This document shows positions 1 through 26,029 of a stretch of 64,000 bases of DNA, one piece after another. Position 1 is the stretch's first letter. Each line of letters begins with the position of its first letter. The stretch is taken from positions 878,180-942,179 of the forward strand of contig QVOM02000091.1 of assembly GCA_003586115.2 (NCBI GenBank). Direction: 5' to 3'. The position numbers and the translations under genes were made by a program. This DNA comes from Salvator merianae (Eukaryota; Chordata; Lepidosauria; Squamata; Teiidae). Under the pieces are notes generated by a model. That model ran no database searches and had not been told where the DNA came from. It worked only from the letters and a program-made list of their open reading frames with translations.

Positions 1-643
1 GGAGTTCCCAAAACAATACATAGAGACTCCCGGACATCAACGGGGGCAATTCTCGAGGCACTGATAATTTTCATTATTTCCCTAAAAATTCATCTTGTGT
101 TCATTATTTCTTTACCATCATTTCCCCACTCCTTGACATCAGCATACATCTGTGGCATCGAAGGGTCTCTGAAATGGTTTAAGACTCCTTAGGAGTCAAA
201 GTGTGAAAAAATATTGAGAAATCTTTGATTTAAATTCTTCAATGAAAGATGTGGAAGCAAGAAAGTGCCTTTTCCCATTCCATGCGTCTACCTCATACAG
301 CTGAGAACTCTCTGCTGTATGTTCAGTGAGCCTGTTTGGGCAGGGGCACAGTAAGGTCCTTTTGGTCCTCCGAACTACCCACCACAAGCTCTTTTGGTGC
401 TCCACTCCCCATGTTCCTTGGTGAGAGGTTAAACGTTGTTGGTATTTTGTTGTATATCTGCCTTGGCAGGTGATTTCTTCAAGGATGGGTTTGATGATGC
501 TGTGATAGGTGTCTGTGGTAAATTGATGTGGTGTTATGATACTGTTTTTAACTTTTACAATAGTGGTTCCTAATCAGTTTACCCCCTCTGGGTTTTCACA
601 GACATCCATGCCTTCCTTTTTAATAGAAATAAATTTGCCCTTG
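1..643. other. No gene recognised; unassigned sequence
   Basis: No exon with a convincing protein match or splice pair was seen. The stretch is moderately AT-rich and has no repeat I could place. If SAPCD1 runs as in other vertebrates, its missing 5' exons could lie here or further left, but nothing here supports a specific exon. Confidence 0.4.
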
Positions 644-644
644 C

Positions 645-699
645 ATGATAGACAGACAAACAGACAGATGGACAGACGGACAGACAAACAGACAGACAA
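645..699. repeat. GACA-type microsatellite
   Basis: About 12 imperfect four-base units of the CAGA/GACA type in a row. A second short AT-rich tract with TATC units follows at about 778-823. Confidence 0.8.
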
Positions 700-825
700 T
701 TTGTAGTTTATTATGAAGTTTGAATTCTATTTGTGTTATTATTGCATATTAACCAACAAACTTTAATTCTTTGTTATCTATATCTATATTTATCTGTCTA
801 TCATCTATCTATATATCCCACTCTA

Positions 826-1210
826 TACCTGAAACGGGTTACAACAGTAAAAACAGGTTTAAAAACGGCTGAAAACAAGAGCAGTGCCTGAAAATGGGGA
901 CGTGAAGCTGTTTCCTCAGCCAAAAGCCAGAGTATTTGCCAATCTTCCAAATACATATAAAGACAATGCCTGGCACATCTCAAGGGGGAGACTGTTCCAT
1001 AGTCTCGGGGCTACTACTGAGAAGGCCCTATCCTGAGTACTCAACCTTTTAGTTACTGAAGGTGGTGCTACAACCAAGATGGCCCGGTCTGCAGACCCTA
1101 AGGCATAGGCAGGTTGATACAAGATAAGGCATTCCTTTAGATATTTGAGGCTCAAGCCATTTAGGGCTTTATAGGTTAAAGTTAATACCTTGAATATAGC
1201 CACCCTATAA
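826..1210 (-). mobile_element. L2/CR1-type LINE fragment, 3' part
   Basis: The minus strand carries a short open stretch (916-1203) with residues typical of the C-terminal end of L2/CR1 reverse transcriptase proteins: TYKALNGL, then [15 protein letters not shown]. It is a truncated, inactive copy, followed on its 3' side by degraded UTR-like sequence that recurs at 55455-55720 and 62640-62870. Assignment is by motif; the exact LINE subfamily is not known. Confidence 0.7.
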
Positions 1211-15094
<13,884 letters not shown>

Positions 15095-16905
15095 CGGTCA
15101 CAGTTACTATCTGCTGATGATGGATACCATGATGTCACTTTTCCTCGCTCTTTCCACAAGATGCCTGTGAAATCACTTCCTGCTCTGAGCTCAAGACGAA
15201 TGACTTTAACTCTAGCCAGGAACGTCACAGCCATCATCTTATTTGGCTTTGCAAGAGATGGACAGCTTTTTTCCCTGCCGCCACCACTATTGTGTCTATC
15301 ACCCTCTGTTTCAACGGCATATTCTAGACCATCGGTTAGGAAAACAACCCTGTAGAACCAAGTTCAATCCGATGTGTCTTTGCTCAGAATTAAGCCCCAC
15401 TGCGTTCCGTGGAGCTTACGCCCAGGTAAGCGGGTATAGGACTATAGCCTTAACAAGGGTCTTTTCCCTCAGTTTGCAACTTTTACTTGGGAGATACTTG
15501 AGAGTCATTGTTAACCTTGGAAACAGAAGCCTATGGACTGACAGAAGAATACAGGTGGAAGTGAATTGGTCTACAAAGGAAAGAAGCCATAAATACGAAA
15601 AAATGGAGGCAAGGTGCTTCATGGTGTTTTCCAGACCTGGCACAGCCAGCATTTGGCTGAGGGGCCACAATCCATTGGTGGTCCAGAGACAAGAGCCCCT
15701 TGGATCTACAGCAAGGAAGACATCCTATGAAATATATTTTTAACATCGCTTAAGGCTCCCCAATGCTAGAAAGTTACTCTGTTGTGGCCGCCTTAATTTG
15801 AATTTTTAACTGCAGCCATGAGGCCAAGAACATAAGTTCCTTAAAACAGGTTAAGGAAAAATGAGGCAGAACGGAACTGATGCAGAATTGCAGGGCAGAC
15901 GCCCATAGCATCTGCTCTTCCATTTTGTACTGCCCCCAGTGGATGCTTGATGGTGTTGCTGCTTCCGCCAACGACAAGGCCCTTCCTTCAGAAACCCAAG
16001 ATGGCGTCCCGCTCTGTGGCTGCCAACCTCTGTGGCACTGCCTTTCGTAATTATATGGCACGCTTTATCTGAAAAAAAAACCCAACCACTGATGCTATTC
16101 ATCTTCTTCATCCTCACATCAAATTAAAGAGGAAGGTCAAGACTGCCGCCGTTCTGCAGGTGAAGACCCAAGACCATGCAGTTAGCTGTGGCTGATGAGC
16201 CAAAGTTCAGACCTATACAGGACTGGCTTAAATGATGGGTGTGTCTCCACAGGCCAGCCTCCGTGCTGGATTGAGGTCCTCCAGGCCTATCCCAGCTTCA
16301 AGCAGCCTAAGAAAAGGACTTGATGTCTCCACTGCTATCCCTGAGACTGTCGTTCTGAAGTCTTTGTGCCCGCATTTGAAGGATCCCCTAATTCTCCTTG
16401 CACTGGCACAGAGGTCCTGCACAGAAACACGGTCTGTGGCATCGTGATGTGTGTCCAGCTCAGTGTGCAAGAAGCAGTTTGGGAGCTGCTTTTCGCACAC
16501 TGACGGTTTTGCGACTTGGAGGGGGATTGAAGTTCCTCCACATGTCCTCACACTCACACCCCTTCAGTATAGGATGCTGTGGAGACCAGCAGACTTCAGT
16601 GCCCCTCCAAGGCATTTGGAAGTCACATGGAGTGGCTGTCTATCTCACTGAGTAGGTGCCTATGCTAGCGTTAGGGTTCTTTTCTTTAGGATTATATTGC
16701 TGTGGTCCAAAACCTGTAGTGATGCTGTCCAGATGTTGCTGGATTCCCATCACCTTCAGCCAACATGGACGCTGTCCTTGTTCAACATCTGGACGGCAGG
16801 AACCTCCTTGGCTGTTCGTGTAACTGCCATTTCACAGTCATATCCAAGCCTTGGCATTTATCCCTTTCCAATTCCATTATTCCATCATATTTCCTTCTGA
16901 AGTTT
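15095..16905. other. SAPCD1 3' flank and intergenic sequence
   Basis: The first kilobase is probably SAPCD1 3' untranslated sequence. No further exon was recognised. Around 16225-16640 there are short inverted themes that may be another decayed palindromic element. Confidence 0.4.
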
Positions 16906-17324
16906 GGGCCTTTTCGCACTTTAAGCTAGTGAGCATCAGGGAAGCTCACTTGCTAAGTGCGTCCGCACTGTGTGGAGACCTGCGTGACCGGGAGCAGCCT
17001 AAAGCTGCTCCCGATCACAGCTAGTTGTGGAGCACTAATTTGTGCTGCACAACTTGATGGGGAGCAGCTATCCTGCACCCAGCACCTGCTTCCTGTGCGA
17101 TCCACAGTGCTGCCGGTTGGCATGGCAGCAGCCGGATGCTTCCCAGCCACTGTCATAGCAAACTTTGGGAGCAGGATACCAGCATGCGCACTGTGAATGC
17201 TGGTATCCTGCTGGTATTCAAATCTAGGACCCCGCAGTGTGTGGATGGTGTCTGCGCCCCATGGTCCATTCCACCTTCGAATGGGATAATTATCCCATTC
17301 TAAGGCGGAAAGTGCAAAAACACC
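16906..17324. mobile_element. Palindromic DNA element (H2)
   Basis: Ends GGGCCTTTTCGCACTTTA and AAGTGCAAAAACACC face each other. The inside is a chain of hairpins, among them ATGGGATAATTATCCCAT near the right end and CATGGCAGCAGCCGG. No coding sequence was recognised. About nine relatives lie in this window. Confidence 0.6.
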
Positions 17325-17589
17325 TTTTCTTTCATATTATCAATGGAAGAGCAGTGACCATGAAATAGGAAAACTGAAGGAGCAGAAGAGAGAGGGACAA
17401 GATGGAAGTCATTAAATGGCTCAGGAGATGAAGGGGAGCAGTTATCTCCCCAAGACCTGGATGTCCTGGCAAAGAAAGCAGACATAGGGCAGGTCAAAAC
17501 GCCTGGTCACAACTTCTTACTCTTCTGTTACTCTCTATTCTCAGAAGCAGCATGGCAAGCCCTATTTGTCAAAAATGAAAAGGAAATTT

Positions 17590-18020
17590 TAACTGTCCGC
17601 AAAACTGAGGGTTGGCTGATTAGATATTTGAGCCCTGGGTTGTTTAAAGGAGTGCCTCCTCCCGTATGTACCATCCATCAGTTAAGATCTGCAAGAGAGG
17701 GCCTGCAGGTAGTCCCACGACTAGCAGCAATCATAAGTGCAGGGACACATGAAAGGTCTTCTCTGGGGTGGCCCCCAGGTTGTGGAATCATTTCCCCTCT
17801 GAGGTGCATCTAGTCCCATCATTATAAACATTCAGATCTATGGTAAAGATGTGCACCTCTTTATCCTAGCTTTCAGCTGACAAAGTAGTTTGCCCTCCCC
17901 TTTCAGGCACTGTTGTTTGTGGTTTTTAATGAATTGAAATTTAACTCTGTTTATGGTATTGGTTTTGTTGTAACCCACCCTAAGACCTGAGGATACAGGA
18001 CAGGACAGAAATGCAAATAA
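17590..18020 (+). mobile_element. L2/CR1-type LINE 3' fragment
   Basis: Carries the decayed form of the LINE C-terminal motif (AGATCTGCAAGAGAGGGCC and GTGGCCCCCAGGTTGTGGAA) followed by UTR-like sequence with AACCCACCCTAAGACC. Confidence 0.5.
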
Positions 18021-18089
18021 AACATTAATTCCATGCCATTTCCATAGCAAGGGGACAGAAGTTGTTTGCCATGTCATCTTCTGGGAAGA

Positions 18090-18162
18090 AGCTGGGGATC
18101 GAACCTGTGACCGTTAATATTCCAGGCAGTTGCTCTGCTGCTGAGCTATGGCCATCACAAAC
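18090..18162 (-). mobile_element. tRNA-derived SINE head
   Basis: On the minus strand it reads GGCCATAGCTCAGCAGCAG and later GTTCGATCCCC, matching box A and box B of a tRNA-derived promoter. A different SINE family from the six-copy one. Confidence 0.55.
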
Positions 18163-18369
18163 TATTTCTGCATCCTCACCAAGTAAAGTGCAAGGATATA
18201 TCCGTTTATTCAGCCAACCCTTGGTTTGGGCTGGTTTGGAAGACAGCCCATTTTTTTCTTTTGTCAAGGACTTCCTATAAATACATCACATCTAGACAAA
18301 CAGTAATTTTTCCTTGATGTTTCTCAGATCAGCACCTTGGGTTAAATAAGCGAGGCTTTCAATTTCTTT

Positions 18370-18490
18370 GGCCCCTTCTGCACTGGCCTTAATCCGGATT
18401 ATATCCTGGAATAGGGACCTGCCATCCGTATGCTAGTGCAGTCTATGGCAGGCCGGATGCAAACTGGATGCAAATACTGGATGCAAACTT
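18370..18490. mobile_element. Palindromic DNA element (H3), truncated
   Basis: The left part matches the 178-base H3 elements (GGCCCCTTCTGCACTGGCC, then GGATTATATCCTGGAATAGG), but the right end is missing. Confidence 0.5.
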
Positions 18491-18549
18491 GGCATAGGAG
18501 AGAAGGAAAAGGCTGCCTCACACTCCCAAAGCACAATTGCATTGGATGT

Positions 18550-18935
18550 TGATGGAGAGGCAATCCTCTTGCTGTCAGAATCAAAGTGGAGGAGAGTTAA
18601 GACCAACAAGGGGAAGTATTTTTTCACCCAGAGGGTCATCGGTCTATGGAATTTCCTACAGGAAGAGGTGGTGACAGCAATGAGGCTGGATGGCTTGAAG
18701 AACAGATTGGACAGATTCAGGGAAGTGAGGTGTATCAATGGATGCTTGAATGGAAGTGCAGTTACTGCCTCCAGGCTGGAGAGAGAGGCAGGATGTCTCT
18801 AAAGGCCATTTGCAGGGAGCTGAGAGCAGGTGAAGGTTTTGCCTTTGCCTTCTGCTTGAGAAGCCCAGAAGCAATTGGTGGGCCACTGTGTGAGACAAGA
18901 GGCTGGATTAGATGGGCGGCAGCCCAATTGAGGTG
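18550..18935 (-). mobile_element. Interspersed repeat of the GATCAGGCC type
   Basis: Contains a LINE-like protein remnant on the plus strand (FFTQRVIGLWNFLQEEVV) and the words CAGGGAGCTGAGAGCAGGTG and TGAGACAAGAGGCTGGATTAG shared with copies at 34060-34330 and, inverted, at 35755-36500 and 58930-59260. Confidence 0.55.
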
Positions 18936-18939
18936 TCGC

Positions 18940-19240
18940 ACGGGTCCAATCGGGCCAGATTGCCAATTCACACATGCGTGTTTGCAGGATCACGCATGCT
19001 CAGTGGGCACATCGCCTGAAAGATGGCTGTTGCTGTGGTGGAGTTAAGTGCAAATGCAACCTTACCTGAAGCTCACTTTGAGCTTCAGGTAAGGTTGCAG
19101 ACTGCTAATTACTGCACCAGTGGTGGTAGCAACTGGGACTGGATGAAGCCTGCATCCTGTCTCTGCGGCCATCCTCTGGTGCGAACACACTTGTCCAGTA
19201 ATCATGCCTGATGCTTCCTAGGCCAAAGTGCAAATAGGCC
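18940..19240. mobile_element. H2-type palindromic sequence
   Basis: Includes a perfect hairpin around AACCTTACCTGAAGCTCA, facing TGAGCTTCAGGTAAGGTT at 19059-19097. Borders are not clear. Confidence 0.4.
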
Positions 19241-20490
19241 CTATGGTGGGGGACCAGTGCAGTACCCATGCGGACGCTACACTCTTCCTGCATGAGAGAC
19301 CAGTGTAGCACAGAGTCTATGCCCTCAAGAGCTCATTCAAAGCTACTGTATGGATCCTATCTCAGTCCGCAACTTTGCATTATTTTCTACTGAAAAAATG
19401 CAGAAGATCCACGCAATGTGTGCAAGCCCATATTTATGCCTAGTGTGGACGAGCCCTCAGTTACCTTCTCCCACCAATGTCAGCAGCCAGCCACGCTCTT
19501 GTCAGTCAGCTCCTTATCCTAATTCTATAGGCAAATGTTATGTTTCATTAGAATCTTGACCTTTGCACATCACCACTTGCATCTGGGTCTCCTGACCTGG
19601 GCAGTTTGGCCTCATTCTGATGTGGTTCCTTAGAAAGGGGTTTGAAATTAATGGGATGAAAGAACATAATAAAATGCACTGAATTGTCTGAATTTAGGAA
19701 CTCTCCACCAAGTGGGAGAATGGGGCAGAAGCACAGGCTTCCAATCCAACTCTCATTGCAGTTTTCAATGAGAGGGAAATTTAGTGAAAAAGAGAAGACA
19801 AAACCACTTCTATCAATTCAGCCCACTTTTCTATATTGCGAACTATACAGATATATGTACACATATACACAGAAAGCATACATACACATAGAAAACATTC
19901 ATCTCTATATTTCTTCTATATATAGAAAACTTTCCTTGCTGTAGCAATTCTAAACATCTGGAGATTTAAAAAAAAACCAATTTGCATAAAAATAGGCAAA
20001 AATGCAGATTTGAACAGAAAGGATATGGGAGAAAGGGCAAGGTTCACAAGAACATAATTTTTGTGTCAGAGGCAGGTACCTTGAGGCCAGACTGTACACG
20101 GAAGTTGTAAAGGGCCACTGAGGTTATCAGGCCCAACTCTCTGCTTCATGTAGAAGTCAAACCCAAGTATCTCCACCAGAGGGCAACCTGCCTCCACTTG
20201 AACCTGTTGGATGGAGACGAGTGTTCAATCCCATCACTGGCCCGATCTCTCAAGCAAAATCTGCCGTACTGTAGCTTCCATCAGTCACTTCATGTGCTGT
20301 ATCATGGGGCAGCAGAGGACAGATGACAAAGTCTTTTTTCTTTGATATTCTTTCTAACTAAAGAGCCCTCTTAGGACACTTAGCCTTGAGAAGACTTTCT
20401 GCTTCTCTCAGTCTCCCTTCAGTCTCCTCAATTCATTTGTGGTCCTTCCCACAACCTGTTCTTGTTTGCTTGACTCTTTTCCTAAAGCTT
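19241..20490. other. Intergenic, no gene recognised
   Basis: AT-rich in part (19840-19930 has ATACACATA-like tracts). No supported exon or complete repeat was identified. Confidence 0.4.
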
Positions 20491-20499
20491 AGAACTGCA

Positions 20500-20960
20500 G
20501 AAAGTGGGATGCCATGGCAGTCCTCAGAAGGCAAGAGGCAGCACAGGACACTAAAAAAGATTCTGCAATTGCCGCTTACCATGGCCCACCAGACTTGGGT
20601 AGCAAACACCAGCACAGATTTGCTTACCTTCACATCTGGTGGGTTACAAAGGAAGTACCCTTGCTGGGAACTTCCAGGAGTCAACCAAGCCCCCAGCCCT
20701 CTTCTTTTGCACTTGCTGCCTCCCAGAAGTTCCCAGTGATGTGACTTCCTATGCATCTTGCCAGATGTGAAGGTAAGTGGGGCATCATGGGAAACCCAGA
20801 ATCAATCCTAGATTTCCCGTGGTAGCCTTGCTACACTTTTTCTTCATGTTGCAAACAACCTTGCATTGAGAAGGCCACAGAAATGCCTGGGAATTCCAGT
20901 GCAATGTGGGGGGAGGGGGCTACACAATGACACATAGTTATCTTTGAGTCTGGAAGTAAC
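20500..20960. mobile_element. Palindromic element, conserved-loop family (H1)
   Basis: Arms CTGGGAACTTCCAGGAG and CTCCCAGAAGTTCCCAG enclose the family loop (CAACCAAGC, CTCTTCTTTTGCAC). A second pair around 20620-20760 has CTTACCTTCACATCTGG against CCAGATGTGAAGGTAAG. Confidence 0.55.
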
Positions 20961-21005
20961 TCATGTCAGCTAACAGAGAAAGAATATCCAGCATGGATTA
21001 AAACC

Positions 21006-21293
21006 CTCTCTGATAGCGATGTGCACACACACAAAAAATCAGTTTCAAAGCGTAAATCTGCATTTTCGCTTCATCAGTGAATTTCATTGTCAAAAAACAC
21101 ATTTTTCCACAATGTTTTCCCACTGAAAATGCCATTTTCATGGTTTAAACGCAGCAAAAAATGTGAAAAGTCAATGAATGTCATTTTCAATCAAAAACTG
21201 TAAATCTGAAAAAGTCATTTTCATTTGGATGCGAAAAAGAAAATTTGTATGAATTTTTGAATTTGAATCAAAATTTGCACATCCCTACTCTCG
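21006..21293. mobile_element. AT-rich MITE-like element
   Basis: Left end TAGCGATGTGCACA and right end TGCACATCCCTA are imperfect inverted repeats. The interior is composed of CATTTTC/GAAAATG words. No coding content was seen. Confidence 0.5.
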
Positions 21294-21299
21294 GATGGA

Positions 21300-23380
21300 A
21301 GCAACTGAGTGTTCTATTTCATACAGGGCAGACCACTGTTTTGAAAGGGCAAACTGGACACCCAGCTTAAGCCCAGCTCAAGGACGTTTTTACCTGAGAA
21401 CGATTCACTGTTGAAAAGGTGTCTCCTACATGAGGCTCAGCTCGCTTTAAAATGGGCTTTGACTGAAAGCTCTTCAAGGAGAGGATGCCTTTCGGAAAGG
21501 ACTATAAAACTGGAAATGATCCTATCAGTGGTAGCCTGTGATTCGGGATCCCAGGGTAGCGGGAAATCTCTTTCTGGAAACCTTTTCTGATCTCCCTGAG
21601 CCCTAGTTAGATCCTCTCAAAATACAGTCCAAGGAGATAAAGGAGAGATTTCCAAACAGGGGTAGCTTGTAGCATGGAGTGCAATGCAAGTGCCCAGGGC
21701 CTGCACACTGGTTCTGGATGCTTCCAGGTGTACTTATGAACACTGGGCACCACTTCCAGTCAGAATCTTGATTTTCCTCCATTTCTGTGTGACTCTGACC
21801 TGTCAGCCACTGCTGGTGGCCACCTTCTCCCTTTGTGGAGCCGGACACTGGGGGATTTTATCTCATGTGACTGAATGAAGAGGGAAGACCCCAACTAACA
21901 TTGCAAATTGACAGAAATTGGGAAAATGCTGTCCTTGCTCTTGGCTTGAAGCAAACTGGATCATTATTCTTCAAGACGTTACTACAGTCTGTTGTCTTTT
22001 GCTGCAGGAGACCCACATGAGCCCCCGCTCGGGAAGCAAGGTGGGAGGAAAACAGAGAGGAAACAGAAGAAAGGGGAGGAGAATGAATCGTGCTAAATGG
22101 TGGATAATTTCAGAAAGAATCCACACAAGACATGAATACTGCCATAGTGAGAAAGTACATTACAAAAGAATGTAAAGAGCATGTATTGCAGGGAGAAAGT
22201 GTTAGGTGCAGGAACAAGGTAGAAAAATCTGAGAGGAAGTTCTACGAGTGTATCAGGATACAGGGCAGCGTGGGGCAGACCGACATCCCAGAATGAGGGA
22301 AGAAGTTCCTGCTGGAAGAATCTTAACATAGGAGAATTGACAAAGCAGGATACGAGGCGCTGGAGTAGGATAGTACAGTAAAACCCAAGAGTACTTTTCC
22401 AGAGTACTGTTTCAATCAAAGGTAGAAAAATAACAGTCTAGAGAACTAGGATTGTTGTTGTCGGGTACCAGTGAGTCATGGGTGGCTCATAGCTGACTGC
22501 ATGCGAACCTCAATGCAGTTTTCTTGGCAGAGATACAGAAGCGGTTTGCCATCGCCTGGTTCCGGGGAAAGGCTGGGGATTGAACTAGCACCCTCTGCTT
22601 TTACGTCAGATTGTATATCCAGACTGGTAAAAGCAGCTCAGCAAAGGAAACGGAGAAAGATAGCAGAATAGTTTCACTGCAAACAGCACGACGTCATCTG
22701 GCCTATCCAGGCAGTCGTGCAAAAGCTGACATTACTACTCCAAGCTCAAAGCCACTGGACTAGAACAGGAGACAGCAAAGATGGCAGTTCTTCATTAGAG
22801 AGACTTCTAGGAGGCTTCTGGTTTATGAGGGCTAAACTGCAGGACAGGCAGAAAGAAGGACAAACAGCAGGAGTCTTACCAACATGGCAACAGATGCCTT
22901 CTCTTAACAGGGCCAGAATCTGGGGACAACACAACAGACCCACTGGCCAGAATGCCAAAATAGTCCCAGAGGGGGAGAAAAACCCTGGCATTAAGGGGGC
23001 CGAAATGAACAGGTAGAGGGCAAGCATGTGAGGCTACAGCTCAGCACTTACTGTGTCATAAATATGTAATCAGGCCAGTGTGTGTGTATGTGTGTAACAC
23101 TAGAGGAAAGCAGCAAATAAGAGGCGTCCTTAGGGCTGGCCAGCCCTGGCTCTCAACCAATTACTCATCAAAGCTGCCTTGGAAAACTCATTAAAAAGAA
23201 ACCCCGCGGGTGCACACAAACGAAGGACAATTAAAAAGGGGAGGCGAAAGAGCACTTTCTGAATTTTTTCCACTTAACCGTCAAGCCTGCTGTCACTGGC
23301 AGGGCTTTAGACACTCCCACATTCTTCAAAGTGACTTAAGGATCTTTGGCCTGGCTAGGGAGAGAAGTGGGAACTGATCG
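21300..23380. other. Intergenic, mostly unassigned
   Basis: No gene was recognised. At about 22460-22600 there is a fragment sharing ACTGCATGCGAACCTC, CAGTTTTCTTGGCAGAGATA and GGGGATTGAAC with the tRNA-derived SINE pieces at 30690-31020. Confidence 0.4.
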
Positions 23381-23384
23381 TAGG

Positions 23385-23690
23385 GTATGTCTCACCTAAC
23401 ACATCCAGGCTGCCTGCAGATGGCGGGGTCTAAACACGACCCCACAATTGCAGGCAGCAGGTCCGCACTTACCTATGTGTCTGGCAAGACACATCTGCAG
23501 TTGGCCTGCTGGGGACTCCTGGAAGCCAGTCAAGAGCCCACCCTCTTTCTTTTGTTGTTTTTCGTGCAACATGGCTGGCTCTCAGAAGTCCCCAGAGGGC
23601 CAATCATGCATGCTGCTTGCTAGACCTCAGGTGCACCTGGCATTCCCAGTGTAGTGCTGAGAGGAAAGTGGGGCTTAAATTCGCAGTTAG
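23385..23690. mobile_element. Palindromic element, conserved-loop family (H1)
   Basis: Arms GGGGACTCCTGGAAGCCAG and TGGCTCTCAGAAGTCCCC enclose the loop CAAGAGCCCA, CTTTTGTTGTTTTTCG. An outer pair has TGCCTGCAGATGGCGGGGTC near GACCCCACAATTGCAGGCAG. Confidence 0.55.
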
Positions 23691-24260
23691 AGGTAACCCC
23701 AGATAACAGATGAACTGAATGAAGTCTCTCTGCTTCCTCCACAGCAAAAGGTACTTCCAGAAGGTTCTCTGTAACCCCCTGCAAAGACCCAGAGCAGAAA
23801 AAACACTCATTTCTTACATGCTCAGTTACTATAAAAAGCATAAAGAATAAAACAGGGATGGTGGCGGGGAAAGATGCTAAGTTATACATAACTTGATGAA
23901 ACAGAAGCTTTGGAACTATGTTTGGTTTTCCTTTTGTATGCTGTGCTAGTTCACTAATAAAAGTTATTTCAAAGAAATGTACACAGAGATTGAAAAGGTA
24001 GGGGGAGAAGGAACCACCAGATCCAGCAGTCCAAATGATATTTGTTGTGAATGCTGCCAACACCAGCTCCAAACTGCTGCATATTCTAGAGAAAGAGCCA
24101 CCAAGGATATACAAAAAATGAATTTTTTATTCAGCCACCCCATTTCTTGAGGTGCTCTGCTGTAGAGCTATATAAAAGGTATCAGAACCCAGTGTATTCT
24201 GTCTGGAATATGTTTACCAATCAGCCTACAGAAGACACAATTGCACATCTACCTCTTTGT
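23691..24260. other. Intergenic, no gene recognised
   Basis: A 164-codon minus-strand open stretch covers 23620-24114, but it has no recognisable domain, no splice context and overlaps a repeat, so it is not called as a gene. Confidence 0.4.
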
Positions 24261-24657
24261 GCGTTTTAGCACTTTCCACCTTAGAACAGTATAATTATCC
24301 TGTTCTAAGGGGGAACAGACCTTGCAGCACGAAGCCATTCACACAGTGAGGCCTTAGAACAGCAACAGGATACCAGTATTCGCCAGGCAAATGCTGGCTG
24401 CCATGGTGAACAGGAACGCTGTGCAATGGCGCAGGCGCACCACTCTGTGTTCACACCCAGAAGACGGTGCAAACGCCATGTACCAGGAGCAGTCCAGCTG
24501 CTCCCGGTACAGCTGTGGAGCACGATTTTGTGTTCCACAGCTAGTTGCAATCTGGAGCAGCTGTAGCCTGCTCCCAATCGTGAGGGCATCCACGAAATGC
24601 AGAACCACTTCACTAGTGAGCATCCTGAAGTTCACTAGTGTAAAGTGCAAACAGGCC
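24261..24657. mobile_element. Palindromic DNA element (H2)
   Basis: Right end AAGTGCAAACAGGCC, left end GCGTTTTAGCACTTTCC. Inner hairpins include CTTAGAACAGTATAATTATC facing its own complement. Flanking TTTGTG occurs on both sides, a possible target duplication. Confidence 0.6.
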
Positions 24658-24904
24658 ATTTGTGTGGCTTTTGCACAGTTGACCAGGAAAACTGGTTTGG
24701 TGCTGAATCACATCCAAGCAGTCAGAAATTGCTCACTATCATTTTGCTGATGAACAGAGGGGCTTCCACAGCAAGAGTTTAAAATGGGGTAAAAAAGAGT
24801 AAGCATAATTAGGCCCTAAGGACATGAAGTACAAGGTTTTTTTTTACTTTGTTTCTAAACAGAGTTTGCAACAAAGAGAATCCAGCTCACAATTCAAATA
24901 CAGT

Positions 24905-25075
24905 ATACCTAAGCGACTAGCCAAACTTGGCTGATTCTAGAAATGTAAGCACCGTAGCAGTGATTAGTATTTGGATGGGAGACCCCTAAGAAATCCCACA
25001 GCTGCTAGGCTAGGCTGGAAAATACTGTGGAAAGCACCATTGGCGAACTAAGTTCCACATGGTTGCTAAGAAAAT
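24905..25075 (+). mobile_element. 5S rRNA-derived sequence (SINE or pseudogene)
   Basis: The core ATTAGTATTTGGATGGGAGA is close to the conserved 3' half of 5S ribosomal RNA, and the sequence before it (CTGATTCTAGAAATGTAAGC) matches the internal promoter part in a decayed form. It is too diverged for a working 5S gene. Confidence 0.65.
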
Positions 25076-25098
25076 TAATATTACAATGGATATGTAGT

Positions 25099-25281
25099 AG
25101 TGGCGGCTTGTAGTTTTAAGGGTGGGTAGCAGGCACTGGTTGGGCAATCATCAGCTGCAAAAACATGCACCGCCCCCTGGGCAGGTCATGCACCAGTGCA
25201 TCAAGGAAAATGCATGTCCCCTGGCTAATGATCACCCAGTACCTGCAATCACCCACACTTAAAGCCACAAACTGCCACTGG
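25099..25281. mobile_element. hAT-like palindromic MITE with 8-base target duplication
   Basis: The 183-base element starts AGTGGCGGCTTGTAGTTTTA and ends AAGCCACAAACTGCCACTGG; the whole is largely self-complementary. Flanks are TATGTAGT on the left and CATGTAGT on the right, 7 of 8 identical, as expected of a hAT insertion. Confidence 0.75.
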
Positions 25282-25375
25282 CATGTAGTTATATGAATTG
25301 AGCTTAACTTCAGCATATAATTAGATGTAAATTATTTCATGTAAACAGCATCCTGTCTTTCACTCTCGCATTGTT

Positions 25376-25424
25376 TATTATTATTATTATTATTACTGCC
25401 ATTACTACTACTACTATTATTTTT
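25376..25424. repeat. ATT/ACT trinucleotide microsatellite
   Basis: Run of TTA units followed by interrupted CTA units. Confidence 0.8.
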
Positions 25425-26029
25425 ATTTGGTCTAGAATCATTTCTCTTTCCAAGAAATACCTTGTAGCTATTTTCCTGCTTCTTTACACAGATGTTCCTG
25501 AACCTCTTCATTATTTTGTAGTTCAAATTCCTCCCTAGTTCAACACAATACACATTCTCATACTATACTGCATCTGCATCTGCATAGGAATATATACTTG
25601 GTCTCCTGAATGGATGTAAACGATTAAGGTATTCTACACCATATAGAATCCTAGCAGTCTGCTGAAAACATTGTGAAGCATTTTTTTCTTTGCAAATCTC
25701 ATCACTAGTCTGGTTAGGATAGTTAGAATGACAGTCAGCTGTACCTTCCTTTATTTTCAGTGCCACAGTTCAAAAGCAATTGGAAACATTTCTCAGTTTA
25801 TTCCTTGTGTGTAAGGCATGCACAGTGGCTGTATTTATTCATGCACCATAAATGTCTCACAGAAACCAGCCCTGGACATCCATGTTCCAGGGATGCATCC
25901 CAAATCACAATCATGGACAAAAGTGATGCAAAAGTCAGTAGAATGTGAAGAGGAACAAATACGCCATGACAAAGTCAAAAAGAAGCAGAGATGCAGATAG
26001 AAGAAAAAGGGACCGTACAGCTCAACAGT

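Noticed and set aside
16228..16557. Overlapping open frames on both strands near 16.2-16.6 kb
   Set aside because: No recognisable protein, no splice context; likely part of the SAPCD1 3' flank or a decayed element.
23620..24114. 164-codon minus-strand open frame
   Set aside because: No domain, no splice partner and partial overlap with a palindromic element; it looks like chance.
24905..25075. Functional 5S rRNA gene
   Set aside because: Too many changes in the internal control region and no terminator T run in place.
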